A stretch of 64,000 nt of DNA from Candidula unifasciata (Eukaryota; Mollusca; Gastropoda; Stylommatophora; Geomitridae), in assembly GCA_905116865.2 (NCBI GenBank), contig CAJHNH020004602.1:1209378-1273377 (forward strand). Direction: 5' to 3'. The notes below the pieces were generated by a model. The model made no database searches, was not told the origin of the DNA, and saw only the letters and a program-made list of their open reading frames with translations. Positions within the stretch are counted from its first letter, which is position 1; each line of letters opens with the position of its first letter. Below are positions 49,901 to 52,324 of the stretch, in pieces. The position numbers and the translations under genes were made by a program.

Positions 49901-52324
49901 CAGCAACACAAAATCTATACAGCTGCATCCAGTTAGCATGGGGTATGACGGTTCACACTCATATGATCACCATAACCTGAATTTTGGTCTGGGTTTTTGA
50001 GCAAATTCTACTATTTGATCACACTCTTTTCTGCTATTTTCCCTCCACAGAGCACACACAATCAACCAACTTGCATCCTTTTCATCTATATCTGTATTTC
50101 TCTTCTTTGTGTGTGTGTCTGGTCTCCCTGAAGCTCTTAGCCAGCTATCTCTAGCTATCTCTGTGCCCATTAGGTTTACTACATCTGGAATTAAATTACT
50201 TCAAAGTCAATATAGGAGACAATGTAATCAACTTCTCACGGAAACAATCAGCAGAGGCAACTTTGGGTGGCTCTGCACTGGAGGTCTCTGCATGCATGGA
50301 AATGTGCAATGTTCAGTAATGACAAATATTATACCATATTATAATATGACAAAATAACAAATAATAAAGACATCATAAACAGTTGAGCAACTCAAGCACA
50401 CACAATGAAACTAAACAGTCACCATTTCTTAAATGTCCCAACAAAATCCAGGCCTAAGAGATGTCCAGAGACAGAGGTCATTGCCATGGTGACTTGCTGG
50501 TTCATCAGCCTGTACTCAAATTCATAGATTTTGTTGAACTTGGAGAAACCTTCTCGCTGGGGAAACAGAGATACCAGTAATTACTTTCATTAAACATGCC
50601 AAACAATTTTCTTTCATGCATTCCTAATTGTTGTTGTTGTTCTTCTTCTTCGTCCATTTCTACTTCTTCTTTAGCATTCTGAGGACTTGAAGTTCATTGA
50701 AGTCCTCAAATTTTCCCTCTTCTCGTAACATGACCAAAAAATTATGACTATTTATGATGTTTGTGATAAGTTGTCTTCGATCATTATTTTGTAAAACCAC
50801 ATCTACGAGGCCTCAAGATATTGATCGGCTTGTTTATTAATTCCACTGAATATTAATTCCATTTTTCACTGTACATTTCACTACAGGAGTCAAAGTCTAC
50901 AGTAATACACTCCAGATTTTCTCTTTCTTGCACAGTCGCCTTCTTCCATATCTAATAAAGGATTAATGCTAAAGGTGTATGGATAATGTCTGCTCTGTTT
51001 AAGGTGTATGGATAATAACTTTTCTGCAGAAGGTGCATGGATAATGTCTGTTCTGTTGAAGGTGTATGGATAATGTCTTTTCTGCAGAAGGTGTTTGGGT
51101 AATGTCTGTTCTGCTGAAGGTGTATGAAAAATGTCCTTTCTGCTGAAGGTGTATGGATAATGTCTGTTCTGCTGAAGGTGTATGGATAATGTATGTTCTG
51201 CTGAAGGTGTATGGATAATGTCTGTTCTGCTGAAGGTGTATGGATAATGTATGTTCTGCTGAAGGGGTGTGGATAATGTATGTTCTGCAGAAGGTGTATG
51301 GATAATGTCTGTTCTGCTGAAGGGGTATGGATAATGTCTGTTCTGCTGAAGGTGTATGGATAATGTCTGTTCTGCTGAAGGGGTATGGATAATGTCTGTT
51401 CTGCTGAAGGGGTGTGGATAATGTATGTTCTGCAGAAGGTGTATGGATAATGTCTGTTCTGCTGAAGGTGTATGGATAATGTCTGTTCTGCTGAAGGTGT
51501 ATGGATAATGTCTGTTCTGCTGAAGGTGTATGGAAAATGTCCTTTCTGCTGAAGGTGTATGGATAATGTCTGTTCTGCTGAAGGTGAATGGATAATGTCT
51601 GTTCTGCTGAAGGTGTATGGATAATGTCTGTTCTGCTGAAGGTGTATGGAAAATGTCCTTTCTGCTGAAGGTGTATGGATAATGTCTGTTCTGCTGAAGG
51701 TGTATGGAAAATGTCCTTTCTGCTGAAGGTGTATAGATAATGTCTGTTCTGCTGAAGTTGTATGGATAATGTATGTTCTGCTGAAGGTGTATGGATAATG
51801 TGTGTTCTACTGAAGATCTATAGATAATGTCTGTTCTGCTGAAGGTGTATGGATAATGTCTGTTCTGCTGAAGGGGTGTGGATAATGTCTGTTCTGCTGA
51901 AGGGGTGTGGATAATGTCTGTTCTGCTGAAGGGGTGTGGATAATGTCTGTTCTGCTGAAGGTGTATGGATAATGTCTGTTCTGCTGAAGGTGTATGGATA
52001 ATGTCTGCCCAGTTGAAGGTGTATGGATAATGTCTATTTAGCTGAAGGTGTATGAATGTCTGTTCTGTTGAAGGTGTATGGATAACGTCTGCTCAGCTAA
52101 AGGTGTACAGATAACTAATCTGTTCAGCTGAAGGTGTACAAAGTTTAACTTACTGGACTCTACAACATGATTGGTATTACCTTCCTGCAGCGTCCCTGTG
52201 ACAGCATATTAGCGAGAGACTTTGCGGCATCATTCTTTTCAGCAACATTTAACACACGGACCATTTGTTCAGGGACTGCCTTGACCAGTGTGCTAAATCT
52301 TGAAATCCTCAGCTTGACAAACAT
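4844..52324 (-). CDS. TOP3A: DNA topoisomerase III alpha, whole gene model (29 coding exons)
   Basis: Type IA topoisomerase that passes single strands through a transient 5'-phosphotyrosine break; in animals it works with BLM and RMI1/2 to dissolve double Holliday junctions, and in mitochondria to decatenate mtDNA. Exons are listed separately below; all phases join, giving about 1,053 codons (human protein about 1,000). Order of domains: Toprim (E29, D136-C-D138), gate and catalytic core (SYPRTET at 349-355, Tyr350 catalytic), C-terminal topo IA core to about 610, C4 zinc ribbon 640-680, low-complexity linker 760-920, two GRF zinc fingers (about 930-970 and 1005-1050). All introns GT-AG except that after exon 13 (GC-AG). 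The 3' terminus is uncertain. Identity is certain from sequence; assignment to alpha rather than beta rests on the paired GRF fingers and the mitochondrial-type leader. Confidence 0.96.
5299..5665 (-). mobile_element. LINE 3' fragment (zinc-finger type)
   Basis: Encodes [13 protein letters not shown], then [20 protein letters not shown] and a finger [18 protein letters not shown], the same family as the copy at 26.5-29.3 kb. It ends with the shared CATAGCGCAATATAAC terminus (complement at about 5303-5318). Confidence 0.85.
5670..7335. other. No gene seen
   Basis: Short frames only, up to 114 codons at 6370-6714 (minus), none with recognisable domains. Part of the TOP3A intron between exons 28 and 29. 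Confidence 0.5.
7349..8698 (+). mobile_element. 5'-truncated LINE with RNase H domain
   Basis: Flanked by a perfect 13-bp TSD, GAACCTACACTCT, at 7336-7348 and 8699-8711. It starts inside the reverse transcriptase thumb ([16 protein letters not shown]), runs through an RNase H domain, and ends with GAACGCAGAAGAAG. RNase H places it in the I/Nimb/Jockey-like side of non-LTR elements (clade not resolved). It sits in the TOP3A intron after exon 28, antisense to the gene. Confidence 0.93.
7845..8672 (+). CDS. LINE ORF2 C-terminus: RNase H domain, open 275 codons
   Basis: Open to its stop codon. RNase H landmarks in order: VFTDGSA (first Asp), [10 protein letters not shown] (Glu), [11 protein letters not shown] (second Asp), [19 protein letters not shown] (His...Asn-Glu...Asp). 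A Cys/His cluster follows ([19 protein letters not shown]). The frame continues upstream to about 7570 without a genuine start, because the copy is 5'-truncated; one stop lies at about 7530 in the thumb region. Confidence 0.93.
   Translation: MLDEKYPNTTWTQVFTDGSATDAVRKGGCGIYIKPPCSRAETLSLPAGDICTNFRAEATALLSAVQHLITQEHRGHQIVILSDSLSVLQALSSKKQDKIIADLRNNFGLLSKEAELVLQWIPAHCGIQGNERADELAKAGSNLPQPHPPHSYKETKTALKQSFKREWRRQNGDYRPESDSINKLNRKEQTSILRLRTGHCGLRAHLYRIGIKESAACDCGAERQTPEHILQYCPYLSQQRLWIWPKGATLQEKLWGTGGDLKRTILFVTQTGLNV
8832..8954 (-). CDS. TOP3A: TOP3A exon 28: linker and first Cys pair of GRF finger 2
   Basis: A 41-codon exon ending in [10 protein letters not shown], the CxC pair opening the second GRF finger. 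Excellent acceptor (TTTTTCTCTAG) and donor GTAAGT; phase 2 to 2, so exon skipping would keep the frame but remove the Cys pair. Found by looking for the CxCG that exon 29 needs. A LINE with perfect TSD (7349-8698) lies 120 bp beyond the donor. Confidence 0.88.
9237..9495 (-). mobile_element. SINE family 1 copy
   Basis: Read on the minus strand it has the head GGCTAGACGCTCGCTTGCGG with B box TTGGTTCGCTTCC, body GGCTGGCGTGATGCTGACC, and tail of GACCTTTACTTTTACTT repeats. Well conserved apart from A/T runs. Confidence 0.87.
9717..9920 (+). mobile_element. SINE family 2, full-length with perfect TSD
   Basis: 11-bp TSD ATTTCACCAAT at 9706-9716 and 9921-9931. tRNA-like head GTCGGCTCTGTGGCTAAGTT with B-box-like GATCGATCCC, a middle with CTTGCGTTGGTTTCGAC, and a tail CCTGTAAAGGATATGCAAC. 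Confidence 0.9.
10071..10164 (-). CDS. TOP3A: TOP3A exon 27: GRF zinc finger 1, second half
   Basis: Completes finger 1 with [20 protein letters not shown] then [14 protein letters not shown] fingers bind ssDNA (also in APE2, NEIL3, TTF2). Acceptor ACCAG, donor GTAAGT, phase 1 to 2. Confidence 0.96.
10165..12590. other. No gene seen (intron between exons 26 and 27)
   Basis: 2.4 kb with no recognisable repeat family or coding signal, the longest 'plain' stretch inside the gene. Confidence 0.5.
12590..12815 (+). mobile_element. Rep-A copy, partial
   Basis: Head TCGTGTGGGTTTCGAGGTCC and middle AGTCGGAGTGCATCTGCCTG, then TCAGATCTGTAAAATGGATG; a short deletion lies near the head and the tail is weak. 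Confidence 0.78.
12996..13598 (-). CDS. TOP3A: TOP3A exon 26: linker and start of GRF finger 1
   Basis: Largest exon (603 nt). About 180 residues rich in Ser, Gly, Asn and Pro form a presumably disordered linker, ending in a run of GNSSGTG-like units coded by an 18-bp tandem repeat (about 13065-13160). It then enters the first GRF zinc finger with [20 protein letters not shown]. Acceptor ATTCAG, donor GTACTT, phase 1 to 1. Confidence 0.95.
13062..13160. repeat. TOP3A: 18-bp tandem repeat inside TOP3A exon 26
   Basis: On the plus strand the unit is CCCGAACTATTGCCAGTA, about five copies with small changes; in frame it encodes the GNSSGT units of the linker. Confidence 0.9.
14104..14177 (-). 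CDS. TOP3A: TOP3A exon 25
   Basis: Encodes [20 protein letters not shown] then LSGQG, matching the C-GGCD-L region of human TOP3A. Acceptor TCTTAG, donor GTATTT, phase 2 to 1. Confidence 0.9.
14505..14670. repeat. (CATA)n / (CACATA)n microsatellite
   Basis: Run of ACATAC variants; produces spurious Tyr/His/Ile-rich frames. Confidence 0.9.
14780..15050 (-). mobile_element. LINE C-terminal relic
   Basis: Reads [20 protein letters not shown] then [17 protein letters not shown], a degraded RRQLI...R..FFGHV-R..KLE..VTTGK block also present at 29.4 kb. No intact frame. Confidence 0.7.
15290..15500 (+). mobile_element. LINE C-terminal relic with GAA tail
   Basis: One frame reads [20 protein letters not shown] then [19 protein letters not shown] and ends in GAAGAAGAAGAA. 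Interrupted by stops. The same family occurs at 18.88-19.15 kb and 25.61-25.79 kb. Confidence 0.75.
15688..15761 (-). CDS. TOP3A: TOP3A exon 24
   Basis: Encodes [20 protein letters not shown] then SMSN, matching the CQ..PV..L-F-F..G..P region of TOP3A. Acceptor TCCCAG, donor GTATGT, phase 0 to 2. Confidence 0.9.
16128..16785. repeat. 48-bp minisatellite, about 13 units
   Basis: Unit ATGTGGCATCTAGTAAAGGT + AATTTACATGTTTGCTGTTA + TGTAATAA, with few changes. Because 48 is a multiple of three it makes a spurious 178-codon frame. In the intron between exons 23 and 24. Confidence 0.95.
16885..17045 (+). mobile_element. SINE family 1, degenerate copy
   Basis: Weak match to the body (AAGGGCGGTCAGCATGACAT) and the CTTGGGTCTCAGGTTG segment. 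An old copy. Confidence 0.5.
17416..17515 (-). CDS. TOP3A: TOP3A exon 23: second half of the zinc ribbon
   Basis: Encodes [20 protein letters not shown] and a short tail, completing the ribbon (C-x5-C). Acceptor CACAG, donor GTAAGT, phase 2 to 0. Confidence 0.96.
17565..17680. repeat. GA/CA-rich simple sequence
   Basis: CACACACAGAGG followed by GAGA-rich sequence directly behind exon 23's acceptor region. Confidence 0.7.
18086..18173 (-). CDS. TOP3A: TOP3A exon 22: first half of the C4 zinc ribbon
   Basis: Encodes [20 protein letters not shown] then LRTKKDGKG. The CPRC pair is the first half of a topoisomerase zinc ribbon. Acceptor TTACAG; donor GTTGGT is weak but is the only one giving phase 2 into exon 23. 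Confidence 0.92.
18205..18265 (+). mobile_element. Rep-A head fragment
   Basis: GTGTGTGGTTTCGAGGCCTC followed by a poly-G run; nothing further of the family is seen. Confidence 0.45.
18880..19150 (-). mobile_element. LINE C-terminal relic with GAA tail
   Basis: On the minus strand reads [20 protein letters not shown] then [20 protein letters not shown], ending in (GAA)n at 18880-18897. Same family as 15.29-15.50 kb. Confidence 0.8.
19633..19693 (-). CDS. TOP3A: TOP3A exon 21
   Basis: Encodes [20 protein letters not shown]. Acceptor GCCCAG. Two overlapping donors are possible (GTGGGT and, 4 nt later, GTAGGT); the later one gives the phase needed by exon 22. Confidence 0.92.
20482..20583 (+). 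mobile_element. Rep-A copy with large internal deletion
   Basis: The head (CCCTGTGTGGGTTCTGGGGC to CCTACCCAAAAGCA) joins directly to the tail (AGTTTACAGCTGGTGAACGC + GAA repeats); about 180 bp is missing from the middle. Confidence 0.85.
20658..20716 (-). CDS. TOP3A: TOP3A exon 20
   Basis: Encodes [20 protein letters not shown], the helical end of the topo IA core. Acceptor TTTCAG, donor GTAGGG, phase 1 to 0. Confidence 0.95.
20917..21201 (-). mobile_element. Rep-A (SINE-like), full-length with perfect 12-bp TSD
   Basis: TSD ATTTATGATAAT at 20905-20916 and 21202-21213. About 285 bp. Reading 5' to 3' on its own strand, the head has GTGGGTTCCGGAGCCCTATT, the middle CTGAGAGGAAAGGAACCAGC and AGATCTGTAAAACGGATGC, and the end is a GAAGAAGA tail. 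The family is non-coding. I cannot name it. Confidence 0.92.
21533..21820 (+). mobile_element. Rep-A copy near exon 19
   Basis: Full-length. Imperfect TSD TTATTAAAAA / TTATTGAAAA (21523-21532, 21821-21830). The tail GAACGCAAAGAAGAAGAAG ends about 25 bp from the exon 19 donor. Confidence 0.88.
21845..21873 (-). CDS. TOP3A: TOP3A exon 19 (29-nt microexon)
   Basis: Encodes ICEGRKTKE. Acceptor TTGTAG, donor GTGAGT, phase 2 to 1. A Rep-A insertion (21533-21820) lies about 25 bp beyond its donor. Supported by exact phase on both sides and by the conserved LKLIC-G-K run. Confidence 0.92.
22082..22452 (-). mobile_element. LINE C-terminal relic with GAA tail
   Basis: Reads [40 protein letters not shown] and [11 protein letters not shown], then decays and ends at GAAGAAGA (22082-22090). 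Same C-terminal architecture as the TSD-flanked copy at 31.7-32.6 kb. Confidence 0.82.
22520..22589 (-). CDS. TOP3A: TOP3A exon 18
   Basis: Encodes [20 protein letters not shown] then LKL. Acceptor TGACAG, donor GTAAGA, phase 1 to 2. Confidence 0.97.
22866..23072 (-). mobile_element. Rep-A copy, partial
   Basis: Middle (TTCCTTGCCTCTCAGAGAGA) and head (CCAAATGGGGACCTGG) are recognisable on the plus strand; the 3' part is degraded. Confidence 0.7.
23335..23638. repeat. Degenerate tandem repeat next to exon 17
   Basis: Irregular units of roughly 35-45 bp with CACTCAGAGACAACTCAG-like cores and CCTTACC spacers; C-rich. Runs up to the exon 17 donor. Confidence 0.75.
23639..23752 (-). CDS. TOP3A: TOP3A exon 17
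   Basis: Completes [20 protein letters not shown] and continues with [14 protein letters not shown]. Acceptor TTGCAG, donor GTAAGG, phase 1 to 1. A degenerate tandem array starts immediately past the donor. Confidence 0.97.
23792..23980 (+). mobile_element. SINE family 1 copy, 3'-truncated
   Basis: B box GGGTTCAAATC and body GGCTGGCATGATGTTGACC are recognisable; the head is partial and the tail is missing. Confidence 0.75.
24466..24747 (+). mobile_element. Rep-A copy
   Basis: Full-length; TSD ATTCTTCAAAA / ATTCTTTAAAA (24455-24465, 24748-24758, one mismatch). Sits just downstream of the exon 16 donor. Confidence 0.88.
24849..24927 (-). CDS. TOP3A: TOP3A exon 16
   Basis: Encodes [20 protein letters not shown] and HGIG, the [19 protein letters not shown] motif split by an intron. 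Acceptor TTTTAG, donor GTATGA, phase 0 to 1. Confidence 0.97.
25170..25443 (+). mobile_element. Rep-A copy
   Basis: Full-length; TSD AAACCAACTAGT / AAACCAACTGGT (25158-25169, 25444-25455, one mismatch). Tail ACAAGAAGAAG. Confidence 0.88.
25610..25795 (+). mobile_element. LINE C-terminal relic
   Basis: Degraded copy of the same family as 15.29-15.50 kb; nucleotide similarity through the [12 protein letters not shown] and MNLKG-like segments, many stops. Confidence 0.6.
26349..26399 (-). CDS. TOP3A: TOP3A exon 15
   Basis: A 51-nt exon encoding [17 protein letters not shown]. Acceptor TTTTAG, donor GTACTT, phase 0 to 0. Confidence 0.9.
26455..29335 (+). mobile_element. Decayed near-full-length LINE with C-terminal zinc finger
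   Basis: Similarity runs from a putative 5' region through RT blocks: [20 protein letters not shown] (27640), [18 protein letters not shown] (27850), [16 protein letters not shown] (28080), [11 protein letters not shown] (28245), [10 protein letters not shown] (28425), FTYLGSIV (28615), [11 protein letters not shown] (28780), and a terminal C-x2-C-x12-H-x4-C finger (29220-29290). Several frameshifts and stops. The 3' end CATAGCGCAATATAAC also occurs in the 5.3-kb copy. It lies in the intron between TOP3A exons 14 and 15, antisense. Confidence 0.88.
27999..28956 (+). pseudogene. LINE reverse transcriptase domain (frameshifted)
   Basis: 27999-28586 reads through the palm with the FADD box intact ([11 protein letters not shown]) and the first Asp in [10 protein letters not shown] frame change at about 28560 leads into 28558-28956 (thumb). 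There is a stop before the zinc-finger tail. The catalytic residues survive, but upstream stops (about 27516 and 27842) rule out a full protein. Confidence 0.88.
29353..29690 (-). mobile_element. LINE C-terminal relic with GAA tail
   Basis: Encodes [20 protein letters not shown] and [18 protein letters not shown]; ends in a GAAGAA run near 29353-29365. It directly abuts the 3' end of the opposite-strand LINE at 26.5-29.3 kb. Confidence 0.8.
30404..30478 (-). CDS. TOP3A: TOP3A exon 14
   Basis: Encodes [20 protein letters not shown] then KWNAK, matching the [15 protein letters not shown] block. Acceptor TGCCAG, donor GTTTGC (weak), phase 0 to 0. Confidence 0.94.
30479..31686. other. No gene seen
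   Basis: Contains only a short triplicated CATCTAATCTTTCACTTCT-like motif at 30530-30625. Confidence 0.5.
31700..32611 (+). mobile_element. 5'-truncated LINE with perfect TSD and GAA tail
   Basis: 13-bp TSD ACAGCTCTAGGGT at 31687-31699 and 32612-32624. The copy begins at the GCVLSPLLF motif of the RT palm (C-V-L-S-P-L-L-F), keeps [12 protein letters not shown], and ends in the C-terminal block [19 protein letters not shown] ... [17 protein letters not shown], then (GAA)n. A run of about 29 C (32089-32117) interrupts it. Confidence 0.93.
32089..32117. repeat. Poly-C tract inside a LINE copy
   Basis: About 29 C in a row. Similar long C/G runs occur at 899-912, 3367-3390, 18238-18259, 37374-37392, 40162-40177, 62495-62515 and 63612-63623. 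Confidence 0.9.
32868..32978 (-). CDS. TOP3A: TOP3A exon 13 (followed by a GC-AG intron)
   Basis: Encodes [19 protein letters not shown] and [17 protein letters not shown]. Acceptor CATCAG. The only donor that keeps the frame into exon 14 is GCAAGT at 32867-32862; no GT lies at the exon edge. Phase 0 to 0. Confidence 0.93.
33546..33652 (-). CDS. TOP3A: TOP3A exon 12
   Basis: Encodes [19 protein letters not shown] followed by [17 protein letters not shown]. The DQAHPPIHP motif is a strong topo IA signature. Acceptor TTGCAG, donor GTACTT, phase 1 to 0. Confidence 0.97.
34125..34385 (+). mobile_element. SINE family 1 copy with near-perfect TSD
   Basis: Starts GGAAGTCGCTGTGGTGCAGC, B box GGGTTCAAATC, body GGCCAGTGTGACGCTGACC. 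Flanks TACAGCATAT (34115-34124) and TACAGAATAT (34386-34395) differ at one base. Confidence 0.85.
34909..35089 (-). CDS. TOP3A: TOP3A exon 11: active-site tyrosine
   Basis: Encodes the [29 protein letters not shown] block. The Tyr in SYPRTET (residue 350 of this model; Tyr362 in human TOP3A) forms the covalent 5'-phosphotyrosine link, and the following PRTETN is intact. Acceptor CTGCAG, donor GTATGA, phase 0 to 1. Confidence 0.98.
36034..36108 (-). CDS. TOP3A: TOP3A exon 10
   Basis: Encodes [19 protein letters not shown] and VALDTV, the region leading into the catalytic domain. Acceptor TGTCCAG, donor GTATGT, phase 0 to 0. Confidence 0.96.
36395..36449 (-). CDS. TOP3A: TOP3A exon 9
   Basis: Encodes [18 protein letters not shown]. 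Acceptor AAACAG, donor GTAAGT, phase 2 to 0. The intron before it is about 5.3 kb. Confidence 0.95.
36690..37260 (-). mobile_element. LINE RT thumb relic
   Basis: 37211-37008 encodes [20 protein letters not shown] and [16 protein letters not shown]. After a frame change, [24 protein letters not shown] follows (36960-36860). Degenerate. Confidence 0.8.
37395..37530 (+). mobile_element. LINE fragment
   Basis: One frame reads [20 protein letters not shown] with stops around it; closely similar to 56925-57020. Preceded by a poly-G run. Confidence 0.65.
37786..38141. repeat. 178-bp tandem duplication
   Basis: Two adjacent copies starting at 37786 and 37964 (GGTAAGTAATTT-GTAAATAT) with few differences. 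A weaker duplicate pair of about 190-200 bp follows at 38225-38520. Confidence 0.85.
38608..39168 (+). pseudogene. Unrecognised protein-like frame with one internal TAG
   Basis: A single frame of about 186 codons interrupted only by TAG at 38809-38811. No Met start: it opens after a TAA at 38590, at a GTG. Includes [20 protein letters not shown], then after the stop [20 protein letters not shown] and [20 protein letters not shown], ending [11 protein letters not shown]. Charged, helical-looking, no family I can name. It sits in the long intron 8 on the strand opposite TOP3A, so it is more likely the 3' end of a transposon gene than a host exon. Confidence 0.5.
39825..40140. repeat. Spaced direct repeat (about 65 bp)
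   Basis: 39825-39885 and 40058-40125 share GAATGTATAATCACATCAAA and CCACGGTAT-TCAATCATCC. Origin unknown. Confidence 0.8.
40338..40565. repeat. 165-bp spaced direct repeat
   Basis: The block AGGTATAATGTTTTGCTTGA through CATTTTCATATGTTA occurs twice (from about 40346 and 40510). Confidence 0.8.
40765..40905 (+). repeat. Distant relative of the Rep-C 3' portion
   Basis: Shares the block TTAAATGAGGTACCATTGGA with surrounding similarity (ATATCTC..CT.AGAA.) to Rep-C, and otherwise diverges. Confidence 0.5.
41743..41788 (-). CDS. TOP3A: TOP3A exon 8 (46 nt)
   Basis: Tiny exon encoding [16 protein letters not shown], matching the VTH...F-WKR segment of TOP3A. Found by requiring phase 1 in and 2 out. 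Acceptor CCACAG, donor GTGACT. A 21-bp tandem array starts about 20 bp upstream of its acceptor. Confidence 0.9.
41808..42015. repeat. 21-bp minisatellite
   Basis: Unit TGACTACCATGTAACAAATAA with drift; begins about 20 bp from the acceptor of exon 8. Confidence 0.88.
42075..42450 (+). mobile_element. LINE RT relic
   Basis: Pieces such as [14 protein letters not shown] and [20 protein letters not shown] in shifting frames match the RT thumb. Heavily decayed. It ends just before the Rep-A head and satellite at 42.65 kb. Confidence 0.7.
42645..42730 (+). mobile_element. Rep-A head fragment
   Basis: GTGTGGATTCTGGGGTTCCA through CATGTCGTAAAAGCCGACTA; cut off by the start of the satellite array at 42735. 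Confidence 0.75.
42735..43795. repeat. Higher-order satellite (83-bp, three subunits)
   Basis: Basic motif CCTGAGTGTAAGATGGAAGG in variants of about 27-31 bp. In 42830-43270 three variants are arranged as an 83-bp higher-order unit; the right half is more irregular. Ends about 28 bp from the exon 7 donor. Confidence 0.92.
43825..43995 (-). CDS. TOP3A: TOP3A exon 7
   Basis: Encodes [19 protein letters not shown] and [17 protein letters not shown], a core topo IA signature (QFPTLGF-V). Acceptor TTGCAG, donor GTGAGC, phase 1 to 1. A tandem-repeat array begins within about 30 bp of its donor. Confidence 0.97.
44037..44225. repeat. 95-bp tandem duplication
   Basis: Two copies from TATACATTTTTTTTCCTAAT to TCTGCAGGGGTGTGTG, nearly identical (44041 and 44136 offsets). 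Confidence 0.88.
44262..44300. mobile_element. Possible hAT-type terminal end
   Basis: CAGGGGTTGGCAAACTAGCC followed by GGGCCA resembles hAT (Charlie-like) ends. No partner end or 8-bp duplication was found. Confidence 0.3.
44300..45410. other. No gene seen
   Basis: Intron between exons 6 and 7; AT-rich with no clear repeat family apart from the possible hAT end. Confidence 0.5.
45411..45502 (-). CDS. TOP3A: TOP3A exon 6
   Basis: Encodes [17 protein letters not shown] followed by [14 protein letters not shown], the conserved [11 protein letters not shown] helix. Acceptor GTGCAG, donor GTAATC, phase 2 to 1. Confidence 0.96.
46040..46091 (-). CDS. TOP3A: TOP3A exon 5
   Basis: Short 52-nt exon encoding [17 protein letters not shown], the conserved R-x-x-FSEIT segment. 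Acceptor CCCCAG, donor GTAAGT, phase 1 to 2. Confidence 0.94.
46272..46532 (-). mobile_element. Rep-A copy
   Basis: Near full-length; middle motif CAGATCTGACTTATTTGTAT and head complement ACCGACAAGGGG are recognisable on the plus strand. Confidence 0.82.
46560..46810. repeat. 51-bp tandem repeat, about 5 units
   Basis: Unit containing GAATTAACTGGTAAGCTAGC and CTAAGTTTGTAACTTCCTAC. In intron 4, beside a Rep-A copy. Confidence 0.88.
46951..47059 (-). CDS. TOP3A: TOP3A exon 4: Toprim D-x-D motif
   Basis: Carries [17 protein letters not shown]. Asp136 and Asp138 are the metal-binding acidic pair and the motif is intact. Acceptor TTCAG, donor GTTTGA (weak), phase 0 to 1. Confidence 0.96.
47620..48270. 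repeat. 21-bp minisatellite with a 63-bp higher-order unit
   Basis: Basic unit ACCACTCTACATCACAAGAG + A; from about 47990 a 63-bp triple unit (alternating CATCACAAAAGA / CATAAGAGA / AATCAAAAGAGA) is repeated. Intron 3. Confidence 0.92.
48344..48419 (-). CDS. TOP3A: TOP3A exon 3
   Basis: Encodes [17 protein letters not shown] and PPNYLDIK, the stretch between the SGHL motif and the second Toprim motif. Acceptor CTACAG, donor GTATGT, phase 2 to 0. Confidence 0.93.
48472..48740 (-). mobile_element. Rep-A copy
   Basis: Starts on the plus strand with CTTCTTCTTCGCATTCACCG and runs to the head ACGGCCCCAGAACCCTC. Lies about 50 bp before the exon 3 acceptor. Confidence 0.85.
49557..49945. repeat. 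47-bp minisatellite
   Basis: Unit CAACATAGGAATATCTACAG + CTGCACCCAGTCAGGGTGGA + ATACTGG; four close units in 49680-49860 with divergent flanking units. Intron 2. Confidence 0.88.
50423..50556 (-). CDS. TOP3A: TOP3A exon 2
   Basis: Begins [15 protein letters not shown] and includes MTSVSGHL, the conserved Toprim segment after the first acidic motif. Acceptor CCCCAG, donor GTGACT. Phase 0 in, 2 out (a Trp codon is split across the intron). Confidence 0.95.
50638..50790 (-). mobile_element. LINE C-terminal relic with GAA tail
   Basis: Short fragment reading [10 protein letters not shown] then [16 protein letters not shown] residues with a GAAGAAGAA end at 50641-50650. Same class as 29.35 kb. 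Confidence 0.55.
50955..52140. repeat. 29-bp minisatellite, about 40 units
   Basis: Unit GGTGTATGGATAATGTCTGT + TCTGCTGAA. Units in the centre are nearly identical; the edges are more divergent. Fills most of intron 1 and ends about 40 bp from the exon 1 donor. No spacers, so not CRISPR. Confidence 0.96.
52181..52324 (-). CDS. TOP3A: TOP3A exon 1: start, leader and first Toprim strand
   Basis: Encodes residues 1-48. Met1 (52324) is followed by a basic leader with no acidic residue until position 19, like a mitochondrial presequence. A second in-frame Met (52264, residue 21) lies directly before the Toprim strand [16 protein letters not shown], whose Glu29 is the first acidic catalytic residue. 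Donor GTAATA. A possible 3' splice site lies at about 52370, so a 5' UTR exon may sit further upstream. Start chosen because it is the first Met after that acceptor. Confidence 0.93.

Noticed and set aside
50955..52140. Possible CRISPR array (29-bp units)
   Set aside because: Units are directly contiguous with no unique spacers, in an animal intron. It is a minisatellite.
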